Source: Tritrichomonas foetus
Taxonomy: Eukaryota; Parabasalia; Tritrichomonadida; Tritrichomonadidae
Assembly (NCBI GenBank): GCA_001839685.1
Contig: MLAK01000842.1
Coordinates: 1-52,793, forward strand
DNA: 52,793 nucleotides
Direction: 5' to 3'
Shown here in pieces: positions 8,285 through 17,992 of the stretch. The notes beneath the pieces were generated by a model, which saw only the letters and a list, made by a program, of their open reading frames with translations, searched no databases and was not told where the DNA came from. Made by a program: the position numbers and the translations under genes. Position 1 is the stretch's first letter. Every line of letters starts with the position of its first letter.

Positions 8285-9370
8285 ATGAAGAAGATTCTTC
8301 CAAAATTTTTCTCATTACTCTGTCCATTAGATCAAGAACAGTACGAAGAACTCCAGTCCTATCTTTCCTCCAAGAAATGCAGAAATAATCGAAACAAAAG
8401 AGTGAAGAAGTTTTCAGAAATGCTTTCGATGATTAAAGATTTTTGTATTCGCGGTGAAACTAATGACTGTGATCGTTGTATGGTGTGCGGAGTTTGCTGG
8501 CTAAAAAACGCAATCGCGATTAACAACCGCCAACTCAGCTTATTAATTGAGAAGTGTAAATCATCAATAAACGGCTCCCTTCAAAGAATGGGGTATATTC
8601 CCTTAACTACCAAAAGTGAAATTGTAAACGAACTTTATGAACGAATTCCAATATTGAAAGGAAACTTTGTGGAACTTCGTGAATGGTCTCTTCGGTATCT
8701 TTCAACGCAAACACCTGAACCGAGTGTTCCAGAAGGAATGGTTTTCACTTCACCTCCAGAAAAATGTTTTCAATCACCGCAGCCAAATATGAATTCAATT
8801 GAGTGGAATTCAAAAATGAGAAATCGAAGTGATATGGATTCTAATTTTCACCAATTTTCACCTCCAAGCACAAATTCATGTTCTTCTCCTAAAGAATTAA
8901 ACAATGACTCTGAAAAAAGCCGGAAAGCGAAAAAGAGAAGGAAGTGCAAGAAGCGCTCGCCGAAAGAGGACTTCTTTTTGGCGTTCTCCGATGAAAACCT
9001 TGAAAACGCCTCTACGGAATTCTTATTTGATGAAAAAACGAACAATAGCCTATACAACACTATGAACTTCATTAGTTCTAATTTTGAAAGTCTTCCCAAC
9101 ATAGATGACCACAGTAATTCCAAATCGAACATTGATGTCATGAATAGTGATGTGAAAAGTGATACCATGAATAGTGATGTGAAAAGTGATATCATGAATA
9201 GTGATGTGAAAAGTGATATCATGAATAGTGATGTGAAAAGGAATGATATGAAAGCAGACAATGTAAGTGTGTTCCAGAAATATGAGCAGTTCTTTGACGA
9301 TCCACTTTGTATTCCTCTATCGAGTATGTTCGATAACATGAGTGACTTTCCGGATGACTGGAATGCATAA
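8285..9370 (+). CDS. Initiator-binding (IBD) family putative transcription factor 2
   Basis: The product is 361 residues, with an ATG start. Residues about 10-140 look like an IBD-type DNA-binding domain. The key block is CGVCWLKNAIAINNRQLSLL followed by EKCKSSINGSLQRMGY. It corresponds to the 'WL..I.IN.R.....K.SIN..L...GY' core and also to the INSRI-TIN-NF block of the neighbouring IBD gene 1. A basic cluster (about 212-225, KKRRKCKKR) is a likely nuclear localisation signal. The C-terminal region is acidic and contains four 9-residue repeats of the type MNSDVKSDI, then an acidic tail. The domain order (DNA-binding head, basic patch, acidic tail) fits a transcription regulator. The leader has CTCACC rather than a full Inr. 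Confidence 0.7.
   Translation: MKKILPKFFSLLCPLDQEQYEELQSYLSSKKCRNNRNKRVKKFSEMLSMIKDFCIRGETNDCDRCMVCGVCWLKNAIAINNRQLSLLIEKCKSSINGSLQRMGYIPLTTKSEIVNELYERIPILKGNFVELREWSLRYLSTQTPEPSVPEGMVFTSPPEKCFQSPQPNMNSIEWNSKMRNRSDMDSNFHQFSPPSTNSCSSPKELNNDSEKSRKAKKRRKCKKRSPKEDFFLAFSDENLENASTEFLFDEKTNNSLYNTMNFISSNFESLPNIDDHSNSKSNIDVMNSDVKSDTMNSDVKSDIMNSDVKSDIMNSDVKRNDMKADNVSVFQKYEQFFDDPLCIPLSSMFDNMSDFPDDWNA
9140..9247 (+). repeat. 27-bp in-frame minisatellite
   Basis: There are four head-to-tail 27-bp units, the first three almost identical and the last diverging after about 20 bp. Each encodes MNSDVKSD(I/T). The unit length keeps the reading frame of IBD gene 2. Copy number is likely to vary between strains. 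Confidence 0.85.
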
Positions 9371-9741
9371 TTAAAAAAATATTTTGCGTTTTTATCGGGG
9401 ATTGGTTGGCTCATTGGCGGGAATTCCCGTTTTGTAATGTTTTACTTTAATTTTATTCGAAATTATATTTAAAAAAATATCTGTAAAGATATTGAAGAAT
9501 TTTGGTGAATTAAATTTGAATTATAGGTGTCAATCATCTGCATTCAATTTTATTTGAAAATCTATTTCAGAAATTTCACGACATGTCGGTTTTTCAAGGA
9601 TAATATCAATAATAATCACAAAAAAATAGAACTAATAAAATATTCAATATATCCCTAATTTTTCTATTCAATTTTTCAAAATTTTCAACAAAATTTTAGA
9701 ATTTTCCAATTTCCATTCAATTTCATTTCTTCATTTCTTTC
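9371..9741. other. Intergenic AT-rich stretch before the HECT gene
   Basis: No gene or RNA is seen. The last 20 bp hold two Inr matches, listed separately. Confidence 0.5.
9723..9736 (+). promoter_or_regulatory. Two Inr matches before the HECT gene
   Basis: TCATTT occurs at 9723-9728 and again at 9731-9736, 6-19 nt before the ATG at 9742. Both fit the trichomonad Inr and would give a very short 5' UTR. Confidence 0.5.
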
Positions 9742-12700
9742 ATGTCCGGTTTCTTCCTCGAGGGAAAAAACCTTTTCTATCATACTCTTCTTGAATACCC
9801 GGTGAATGACTACACGCCAGAAGAGAAAAAGAATCTGCTTTTGAAATCATTTCAAAATGTCGGTTTGATGGATGAAAGTCTTCAGCTTTTGATTAATTAT
9901 TTGACTTTCATCAGTGAATTTTGTGGCATTGACCCTCAGATCGCTTCAAAAAGTTTTAAAATTTTGAGAAATCAACTTCAGCCAAACTACATTCAATTAA
10001 TGGCTCTCTGCCTGATTGCAGAAAGAACACAAAGTACAAAAATAAAGAATAGTCAAATTAGATTCATTAAAGAAGTCTCCAATAATTTATTATTTAAATA
10101 TTTTGATGGCAGCTATGATGATTTGGTGACCATTTATGTTCACAAAACTGATGTGCCATCTCAAAACACAGAAGAAAATGAAAACACAGAAGAAAAGCAA
10201 ATCAATGAAATATCTAACAAAGATATGCTTGAAATTAAAATCAATAGACAAAATGTAGCATATTTATTCCATATTTTTACTTCTTTTATAAAATATTATG
10301 AAATTATGTATTACAGAATTGTTGACGAATTTACATTTCCTAATCACATATTTCAATTTTATCCATCAGTTGAAGTTATTCGTCCGAAGGCGTCAGATTT
10401 CCAATTATTATGTCAAGTCATTCCAAAAAATTGTTTTTTGAAAATGGAGAATTTTTTATACAACAGGTCGCTCAGTTTTGGAATTGATGCATTTCATGAT
10501 GTTTATAAAAGGTTAAATTTATCACCATCTATTCTTCTTAATTTTCAAAGACAAGCAAACTCACATTCTCCAATATCTTCCCGCAAGCCCAATCAATCAA
10601 ATTTAACAAAAACAAACAACATCTCAATTCAAAAACCACAACTTGGAAATGTCAAGTTTATTGGAAATTCTAAGTTGAATAAACGTGCAGTAACCATTAA
10701 AAGTCACACCAACATCAAATTGAATGCTTCTCTAAAAGGTGGAAAAAATAATGATGATCCATTTCACGATCTTACTTATTGGAACAAACTTTTACCAAAT
10801 GCAGATATAAAGTGTAGTGGTAATCCTTATCAGTTTTATGGAGCAGTTTGTAAAGCTTTCTACTATCCACAAATTTCAATCGATTTTATTTTATCAACAA
10901 TTCTTGTTCCTCATGCAATAACATCGGATATTGAAGCGATAGTCAACCAAACTTTGAAATTCAGCAGTGTAACAGATTTACTCCTTTTTAAAACTCAAAA
11001 TATTGAACAAAAAATGTTTATAACATTAGTTTCATTTTATGTGATCAAAAAAGCAAAATTAAACGAAATAAAATCATTATTTAGTCGAGATTTATTCATT
11101 GCTTTTGCAGTTCTTGTAGCTAAAGTCACCAAAAAGTTAAATTTAGAATTAAAAGAATCACTAAAATTAATCATGAATCAAAATAATTTTTCAAATAATT
11201 CATATTTTGTCAATATTTGTTTATTAGAACTTTATTCAATGAAATATATCAAAATTTCTCCAGATGATGAATTAATTTTATATGCATGCCCTAAATTTGC
11301 AAAATCAGATAATAGTCAAATTACACTTGCTTATATAAAATTAGAATTAATGAAATCTCTTCATAATAATTCTTACTTTAATAAGAATATCATTGATATC
11401 ATCTCGAAAACACAATACATTGTAAATTTGAAAGAATTCATTGTTCGAATAATTAAACGATCTTCAATAAATTCTCGTTTCATAATTTGGGCAAGTCTTC
11501 ACAAAAAATTTACTTTTGATACTTATCTAATCTCAAAAGAACTTCAAGCCTATTTTGCATTTAAACAAAATAAAAACTGGAAAGATGAAAAAGGTTTCGA
11601 TTATTTAAATGCCTTAGTTTCTGAACCATTGATGACCAAAGAAAAAATTGAGCGAAAAAACACTCTTTTCAAAAAATATAAAACTCAATTATATCGTTTA
11701 GTTAATTCTGATTTAGATAAATATAGTTGCTTTTTACCTGTATTTGTAGATCTTCTTTCATTTGATGAACGACAAAAAGATCTTCCAAAGGTTAAATCTG
11801 ATTCTATTGCTATGCTTCAAATCCATCGAGAAAATATTATTCTTGATTCCATGAAAGCATTTGAAGAAAATAGCTTTTCATTCTCTTCACCAATAAAATG
11901 CTCTTATGAAGGCGAAAAAGGCCTTGATATGGGTGGAGTTATTCGTGATTGGTTTGATTCTTTATGGAAAGCATTAGAGAATACAGTTTTTAGTCCAACA
12001 CCAGGTGGACGAACTCTGATGTTCAAAACTAGTTTTAAAGATCCTAAAATTATTTCCTTTGCTGGTTCTTTCATTGCTGGTTCAATTGTTCAGCAACAGA
12101 AAATTGGAGCAAGACTTGCTTCTTTTATTTTGAAACCAATTGTAGGCATAGAACCTTGCTTAGAGGATGTTAAAGAATATGATAAAGAAGTATGGAATAC
12201 ATTACATTGGGTTCTAAATAATAACGTGAAATATAGTTATTTAAACTTTATGTATGGTGAAGATGAATTAATCCAAAATGGTTCAGAAATTGATGTTACT
12301 GAACAAAACAAAGGACACTATGTAAATTTAGTAATAGAATATCTTCTTCAGAAAAAACATAGCTATCAACTACAATATTTCTTAGAAGGATTTTATAAAG
12401 TAATTGAGAAAAATAAGCTATTGTTTACAATTAATGAATTGAACTCATTGATTTTTGGTGAAAATAGAATTTCTGCTGGTGAATGGAAAGCTTATACAAA
12501 GGAAATAGAAATTTCTCTTCCTGATAATTTAAATATGTTATTTGAAATTATTGGAAAATGGGATGACAAAACAAAAAGAAAGCTATTGAGATTCGTCACA
12601 GGTTCTTCTCAAGTACCTGTTGGCGGTTTCAAACAATTACGTTCATATGGAGGACTGTTTTCTATTAATTGGAACTCAAATTTTGACAGATTACCGATTG

Positions 12701-12807
12701 CACACACTTGCACAAATCTATTGGATATTCCTGCTTATCCGACTAAGGAAATAATGGAAAAGAAGTTATTGATTGCAATAGAATGTAATGATTTTGCTTT
12801 TTTATAA
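9742..12807 (+). CDS. HECT-type E3 ubiquitin ligase
   Basis: The product is 1,021 residues. The HECT domain occupies about 690-1021. The N-lobe start YEGEKGLDMGGVIRDWF matches the 'eGe.GiD.GGl.reWf' signature. Later blocks are LHWVLNNNV, LQYFLEGFYKVI and LLRFVTGSSQVPVGGF. The catalytic cysteine is in LPIAHTCTNLLDIPAYP (C990), at the standard distance from the C-terminus, so the enzyme should be able to form the ubiquitin thioester. The first 680 residues are likely alpha-helical with no recognised substrate-binding module (no WW, C2 or RCC1 seen); the region around 275-340 is low in complexity. The C-terminal lobe ends with FAFL, in keeping with the usual hydrophobic HECT tail. The start is supported by two Inr matches. 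Confidence 0.93.
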   Translation: MSGFFLEGKNLFYHTLLEYPVNDYTPEEKKNLLLKSFQNVGLMDESLQLLINYLTFISEFCGIDPQIASKSFKILRNQLQPNYIQLMALCLIAERTQSTKIKNSQIRFIKEVSNNLLFKYFDGSYDDLVTIYVHKTDVPSQNTEENENTEEKQINEISNKDMLEIKINRQNVAYLFHIFTSFIKYYEIMYYRIVDEFTFPNHIFQFYPSVEVIRPKASDFQLLCQVIPKNCFLKMENFLYNRSLSFGIDAFHDVYKRLNLSPSILLNFQRQANSHSPISSRKPNQSNLTKTNNISIQKPQLGNVKFIGNSKLNKRAVTIKSHTNIKLNASLKGGKNNDDPFHDLTYWNKLLPNADIKCSGNPYQFYGAVCKAFYYPQISIDFILSTILVPHAITSDIEAIVNQTLKFSSVTDLLLFKTQNIEQKMFITLVSFYVIKKAKLNEIKSLFSRDLFIAFAVLVAKVTKKLNLELKESLKLIMNQNNFSNNSYFVNICLLELYSMKYIKISPDDELILYACPKFAKSDNSQITLAYIKLELMKSLHNNSYFNKNIIDIISKTQYIVNLKEFIVRIIKRSSINSRFIIWASLHKKFTFDTYLISKELQAYFAFKQNKNWKDEKGFDYLNALVSEPLMTKEKIERKNTLFKKYKTQLYRLVNSDLDKYSCFLPVFVDLLSFDERQKDLPKVKSDSIAMLQIHRENIILDSMKAFEENSFSFSSPIKCSYEGEKGLDMGGVIRDWFDSLWKALENTVFSPTPGGRTLMFKTSFKDPKIISFAGSFIAGSIVQQQKIGARLASFILKPIVGIEPCLEDVKEYDKEVWNTLHWVLNNNVKYSYLNFMYGEDELIQNGSEIDVTEQNKGHYVNLVIEYLLQKKHSYQLQYFLEGFYKVIEKNKLLFTINELNSLIFGENRISAGEWKAYTKEIEISLPDNLNMLFEIIGKWDDKTKRKLLRFVTGSSQVPVGGFKQLRSYGGLFSINWNSNFDRLPIAHTCTNLLDIPAYPTKEIMEKKLLIAIECNDFAFL

Positions 12808-12917
12808 ATATTTTGAAATTTTTCGTGAACTTTATTGTTTTTAATAAAAAAAATGTATATCTACCTTGTTTACTTGACTTTTTGAAAGAGAAGAATGTTT
12901 CTATAGGAACAGTATCT

Positions 12918-13121
12918 ATGGCAATGAAGAGACTCATGGTTTCACCAGTTGATGATCTCGTTGTGGAAGACATAACGTATGAAATTCAGACATCACATGC
13001 GGCAGGAGCAGGAAAAATCATCACGCTTGATCTTTCTGGTGATTTTAAAGAACTTCGTGAAAAGTTTGGTGTTTATACATTGAAGATTTCATTCTACTTG
13101 ACATATCAATTTTTTTCATGA
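12918..13121 (+). pseudogene. Fragment of a HAD/phosphoglucomutase-like hydrolase
   Basis: From the first ATG at 12918 the frame encodes 67 residues; the same frame is open back to about 12792 without an ATG. The part AMKRLMVSPVDDLVVEDITY and then IQTSHAAGAGKIITL closely follows the motif-IV segment of beta-phosphoglucomutase-type HAD enzymes ('A...LgvsPedclVfEDs..Gi.Aa.AAGm.vi.l'). The nucleophile Asp, cap domain and motifs II-III are missing, so this is only the tail of an enzyme. It begins just after the HECT stop codon. It is probably a gene remnant left by deletion or rearrangement. Confidence 0.55.
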
Positions 13122-13410
13122 AAAAATGAATTTTGTTAATAAATTTGTCTTTTTCTTCTTCTATTCTTTGAATTCGTTCTATTCTTTAAAGAAGGTTCAT
13201 TTTTTCTTTTCTCCCATTTCATTATCTCGAATAATTTTTATCAACTTTTTGTCTCAATATCTAAAACTAGTGAATTAACACAGTTTAGACAGAGATTTAT
13301 ATGAGTATTTCATTATGAAAAGGAAAAACCAAATATAAAAGAACGAAAATAATAGAAAACAAAAGGCCATTCGGGATATATTATCTATTTAATAACAAAA
13401 AAATCTAATA

Positions 13411-14733
13411 TCAAACTTTTCCTTCTCTTTGCAGAAAAGATATTTGTGTTCCTGATGGATCACCAAGTTTTACAACTTTTATTCCATTATGGAAACAATT
13501 TTCTTCATCATTTTCACTCAAATCGCGCTTTTTCAGCCAGAAAAACAAAAGCTGCGAAATTTCAGTCAAAACGATGAAGACTTCATCGACCGAGTTGTCC
13601 AAAATCGGCGAAGATAAAGGTGCAAACCCGATACGGAAAATAAAGCCAAGAACAAAGATGGAAAGTGACGCAATTCCTGAATATTTCGACTTTTTGATTC
13701 GTCTTAAAACATCACCGTCATCATGGAATTGGTCAACGAGATTCGCGAGAATGAAAAAATAAACAAAATCGACTTTCAACTGCCACAGAAAGCCGCCACA
13801 CATCATAATCATTGCAGCAAGAATATAATCAAGCGATGTAAATATTTCATCACACAATTCAAATCCAAGAACGAAAAAAAATGATGATCCAAATATTTCG
13901 AAAAGCTCAAAAAGTGGAAAATCTCGAGGACTTCGAAAAGTGCAATATCCTGAAATCTCTAAACTTAAGGATGAAAAGAAAAGTGTATAAAAAACTATAA
14001 CAAAAATCCGTAGAAATATATCAATGACATTTGATGTGAAATCCAAATATTTCAAATCTAGCCACTTTTCTGCATCAAAAATCAATACAAAAGTTCGAAT
14101 TAATGGGAGGAAGCACATAAATTGCTGTAAAGGGACCGAATACTCTCTTCGACAATAAAGATTACCTATCCAAAAAAGCGACAACAATAAATTCACGCCC
14201 GCCATAATTATATTCAAATAGGGAAGTTTCTCATTTCGAAAATCAATATAAGAGAACTCATTCTTGAAGTCGAGAACAAGCTGAAAACGTAATGTATGGA
14301 ATTCATCACAATTTACAACCCATAATGAATATATTTGCGTATCTGGAATTTTGCCGCTCCAATTGATGCGAGTTGGTGAATTCATTTGGTCAATTTGACC
14401 TTGGTAGATTTCGCTCCTGTTTTCGTTACCATTTTCATGACCGTTTTCGTTGCCGTTTTCGATCAAGTTTGGGGAATATGTATAATTCAGATTCGAAAAA
14501 GTGTAGTTATCGTATTTGCAAGTGCGGCTGATGCTTCTGTCTGGACCGAAGTGATTGTAATTTGCGAGAAAAAGATACATTTTCGAGAGATTCGTTTGAT
14601 AAAGTTCGATATTGATATTGAAGCTTCCGTTTGGCTCGAAACCGAAACTTTGAGTGACGAGTACTCTGGATGTCGTGGTAACATTGAAGACTTTATGATA
14701 GGATGAAGCGAGCTGCAAGAAAAGAAGAAACAT
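13411..14733 (-). CDS. Lung-7TM/GOST-like membrane protein
   Basis: The product is 440 residues with an ATG start. A short hydrophobic leader (MFLLFLQLASS) is followed by a luminal domain of about 155 residues with possible N-glycosylation sites and a GNENGHENGNEN low-complexity tract (93-104). Then come about seven hydrophobic spans, at roughly 170-192, 202-220, 236-258, 277-296, 302-332, 352-372 and 383-400, and a cytosolic tail. Signal peptide, beta-rich luminal domain and seven helices, with the first helix opening LPYLNIIMAGVNLLL, is the layout of the GOST/lung seven-transmembrane family (Golgi trafficking). The family call is based on architecture and weak local similarity. Transposon copy 2 begins 86 bp upstream of the ATG. 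Confidence 0.55.
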   Translation of the reverse strand: MFLLFLQLASSYHKVFNVTTTSRVLVTQSFGFEPNGSFNINIELYQTNLSKMYLFLANYNHFGPDRSISRTCKYDNYTFSNLNYTYSPNLIENGNENGHENGNENRSEIYQGQIDQMNSPTRINWSGKIPDTQIYSLWVVNCDEFHTLRFQLVLDFKNEFSYIDFRNEKLPYLNIIMAGVNLLLSLFWIGNLYCRREYSVPLQQFMCFLPLIRTFVLIFDAEKWLDLKYLDFTSNVIDIFLRIFVIVFYTLFFSSLSLEISGYCTFRSPRDFPLFELFEIFGSSFFFVLGFELCDEIFTSLDYILAAMIMMCGGFLWQLKVDFVYFFILANLVDQFHDDGDVLRRIKKSKYSGIASLSIFVLGFIFRIGFAPLSSPILDNSVDEVFIVLTEISQLLFFWLKKRDLSENDEENCFHNGIKVVKLGDPSGTQISFLQREGKV

Positions 14734-14810
14734 TTATTTGAATAAATAAACTATTGAAAAAAATCATAACCTTTCTTCAATTTTTCTTTGATAATCTAAC
14801 AAAAAAGAAT

Positions 14811-14818
14811 AGAAATAC
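14811..14818. repeat. Target-site duplication, left of transposon copy 2
   Basis: AGAAATAC recurs exactly at 16665-16672 on the far side of the element. The match over 1.85 kb shows that the whole interval is one insertion. Confidence 0.85.
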
Positions 14819-15348
14819 AGATGTATACAAACCAAATAGTCTTAACGTACGAAATCACTAAAATGATCCTTATCATCAGTATTACTTAATACCATCAGTC
14901 AAAAATCAAAACCCAAATAGCTAAAAGAATGACGAAAATTTCCCTTATCGCAAACTTCGCAAATGGCCGAATTCAAAAATATTTCGAAAATGATTCTGAA
15001 GAAGCTATTGTTTCAGTTTTCGGGTGAACAGCTTTCAGTCAATTGTTAAATCTATATTTTATAGTTATGAGCCATATTTATTCATAGTTTTGAAATTTTG
15101 CAACAATTAAACCGAAAAAAGAGCGATTTTGGAGAAAGCCTAAAAAAAAATTGTGAGAAGCTTTTTTTCCAAGAATCACAAAGATTATAATACTGCTTCC
15201 CATAATTCTATTTACACTTCTTCTATCGATTTTTAATTAAAAATCGCGAAAATTTTGATAGTTTTAACTCAGTGATGTTGAATTAATTCAATTTCCATTT
15301 GACAAATATGAATGTATTGAAATCTTTTCTGTCATAAAATTTTAGTAT

Positions 15349-15609
15349 ATGAAGAAAATAGACTGGCAGTCCTCAACAGCACATTCTCAAGCAGGGATAC
15401 AGATACAACGATTGAAAGACCAAATCAAGAAAAATGGAATCCAATATGTTTTTTTCCAGACTCGATGCCAAGTGAATTTTCTGATGACTCGCCATTTAGA
15501 TGGCAAAACATTCGTAATCTTCTCATTGATGCCTAAATTTTTTTTATTTATATCAAAATTATTAATATTTTTTTTATACTTCATTTTTGTATTTTGGAAA
15601 ACATTATAA
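15349..15609 (+). CDS. Short ORF inside transposon copy 2
   Basis: The frame encodes 86 residues and begins MKKIDWQSSTAHSQAGIQIQ, the same as in copies 1 and 3. The shared part is about 65 residues; the tail is hydrophobic and differs from copy 1 by a one-base change in a T run, which shifts the frame. No domain is recognised. It is either a relic of a transposase or fortuitous. Confidence 0.3.
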   Translation: MKKIDWQSSTAHSQAGIQIQRLKDQIKKNGIQYVFFQTRCQVNFLMTRHLDGKTFVIFSLMPKFFLFISKLLIFFLYFIFVFWKTL

Positions 15610-16182
15610 TTTTCGATGGAGGGTCATATGATAATAAAAAGCACGATTTATGATAAGAAATAATCAAGATATTAATGCTATAAAATCACTTTTTATCTCA
15701 ATAATTCTCAGAAATTTCTGTGGGGTTTATTTTTTTCTCACAATTTTTTTTTGGATTTGGTTTTCTCTGTATCTTGATTTTTAAATTATAATATTTATAT
15801 ATTATTAATAGGATTACAATTAAATAATTTTTAGATGACAATAATATCAAAAGATTTTGTCTTTTTATTTTTGAGATATTCTTCGATTTAATAAAAAAAG
15901 CAATTTTTTTAGAAATACTTATTGTTTTGAATACATTATAATCGTCTATTCCATTGAAAATGAAAATCTACTTTTTTCCCACACATATGCGACATATCCT
16001 TGATTTTTGAGAGTATTTACATGGATAAGCTCCTTCAAAAGGATTTTAAGAAAGAAAAAAAAATTATGCCCAAAAAATAAGATTCTCAAATAATTTCAGA
16101 ATTAAATTCAATTTCCTTCTTTATTAATAAGAATGTTCATGATTTTGTGTGAGTTGAATACAATTGGTTCATTAGATTTTGA

Positions 16183-16449
16183 TCAAATATCGAATTTTTT
16201 TTGAGAACGTAATTCTCGACAACCAAAAGACGAAAATGCTTTATAAATCGATGTTAATACATTCTGACGAAATTGTGCATGTTGGCAAAGTTTGAAAAAA
16301 AATCTAAGCATCAATCTTTCGGAAAATTCAAATTCAATAAAATTGGTGTATTGCAAGATAAATTCGATAAAATTGTCCACATAGTAGGGATAATATAGAG
16401 AAATATTTGAGTAACTCTTTGATCTAGTGGAAAGGGCTAAATCTTTCAT
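16183..16449 (-). CDS. Hypothetical ORF in the unique half of transposon copy 2
   Basis: The frame encodes 88 residues with an ATG start, and is rich in F, S, K and aromatic residues. No DDE or zinc-finger motif is seen. It lies wholly in the 815-bp segment absent from the other two copies and reads towards the shared left half. It may be a piece of the autonomous element's transposase or a chance ORF. Confidence 0.25.
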   Translation of the reverse strand: MKDLALSTRSKSYSNISLYYPYYVDNFIEFILQYTNFIEFEFSERLMLRFFFKLCQHAQFRQNVLTSIYKAFSSFGCRELRSQKKFDI

Positions 16450-16664
16450 CTGCCTGGAGATTTTAGAAATAACGTGTAATTTCGAAAATAGTAATCAAGC
16501 GAATTTTGGCATTTTTTATTGGTTGAGATCTATTCAGCAAAAATTCGTTGCTGTAAATTAAGCATCAGAGAGTCGGGAAGTTGTTTCCAAGATTCGAAAA
16601 AGNTCAGTTNANTTAATGAAAATAAACGTATTTCCAGGTTGTGTACTTTTGTTTGTATACATCT

Positions 16665-16672
16665 AGAAATAC
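16665..16672. repeat. Target-site duplication, right of transposon copy 2
   Basis: This is the exact copy of AGAAATAC at 14811-14818. Confidence 0.85.
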
Positions 16673-17982
16673 TCTATCAAGAACATCAATTCAATTTATC
16701 GTTATCGTAATTTTGAAATCTAACAAAATTCAAAAAAAAGCCAGAGAATGTTTACAAAAAGTTTGGTCAATAATATGATCGCATTGAAAAAATTCTTTCA
16801 TATGAGTTTTCGATAAAACTATCATGAAGTGAAGGATTTTGGTCAGCGATTCAGTGTGAAATTCAATATTAGGTATTGCTGTTATGATCATCATTTATAC
16901 AAATAATAATGTGACGTCAAAATGATTCCTTTGGGCTTTCCTTGAAATTAGAAGTGCTGAGCACTTTTTTGGGCATAACGGTGTCCATGAGCTGCACCTA
17001 TACTTGAAATGATTTTGATGTCGAGTTGTCAAATTTATATTATCACTCCATTTCTTATGTGGAACACATGAAATCATTATCATGATGTAAAGTATTCAAT
17101 TCATATTCATGATTTGGTGATGTCTGTTTTCCATTCAGTTCACTTTCCTTCCAATAATGAAAAAATATCTTGGAAATAATTCTTACCTCACTTTTCCTGA
17201 CATAGAAAGCTTTTTTCATGTCAGTCTGAGCACTATAAGACAAGGCACATTCATGATTAAATTTCAAATTCAAATTAGAAACTATACATCGGGGAGTTCG
17301 AAATCGAATTACAGCTGCTAAATCATATTCAACAAAATGATTGATATCCAACATGTCATAATTATGAAAAAGAAATTGAGATCAGTTTTTCCCAATACCA
17401 TCTTGAGAAATGTTTCCCAAATCACAATTCATAAAAGTACATCCCTATATTCAAAAATAGGTTTCTGGAATTAATTAAGTCACTAAAATTAAAAAGTTTA
17501 TGAAGTCGTTGCCTCATTGTTTAAGACGTTGTTGCTGTTGCAGTCATTTTAGTTGGAAGTATTTCAAAGTTGGAAATTGTATCTGCAGACGTCTTTCGAT
17601 CAGACTAAATTCACTTCTTGAAACTCACATTTGATCTATTCTTAGTTTAGAGAGGATTTTTTCCTATAGTTTTGCGCTTATGTTGTTAATGATAGTGATT
17701 AAAATCCTTCAAAATAACTAATGCAATGTATTTTATCATCGAATTCATCATTCTTTCATTCTCTGGATTTTAGGAAATTCATAATGTATTTAATAGTTAG
17801 AATTGCTTTAGATTTATGCTTTTTTGTTGTATGGAGGTATCTCTGATTAACCCTTCGAGATCTTGGAATTCATGTGACGAGAAAACAATTGTTATGAAAA
17901 CGATGTCAAGCGACAGGCAAATTGACGATGGCAAATGACAGATTCAAAGGAATCTATCAAAAACAAACAAATTTCATAATTG
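16673..17982. other. Intergenic stretch before the mannosidase gene
   Basis: Two overlapping minus-strand frames (16895-17083 and 17055-17354, 62 and 99 codons) have no recognisable domain and are in different phases. I do not support them as genes. The rest is AT-rich without repeats or RNA genes that I can see. Confidence 0.4.
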
Positions 17983-17988
17983 TCACTT
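17983..17988 (+). promoter_or_regulatory. Consensus Inr before the mannosidase gene
   Basis: TCACTT matches the trichomonad initiator exactly. The +1 A at 17985 is 8 nt before the ATG at 17993. It is the best Inr in the window and fixes the start of the following gene. Confidence 0.65.
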
Positions 17989-17992
17989 CACA

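Larger units (their letters stand above)
14819..16664 (+). mobile_element. DNA transposon copy 2 (1,846 bp, long form)
   Basis: This copy has the same 14-bp ends as copies 1 and 3: AGATGTATACAAAC at 14819-14832 and the complement at 16651-16664. It has its own 8-bp target duplication (AGAAATAC). The left part, to about 15849, is nearly identical to copies 1 and 3. From 15850 on, the 815 bp are unrelated to them, including the sequence just inside the right terminal repeat. It contains the shared ORF at 15349-15609, an 88-codon minus-strand ORF at 16183-16449, and three ambiguous bases (16603, 16610, 16612). It may be a longer, more complete family member or a chimera. Confidence 0.85.

Noticed and set aside
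17055..17354. 99-codon minus-strand ORF as a gene
   Set aside because: No domain and no Inr; it overlaps another weak frame and lies in a region without other coding signs.
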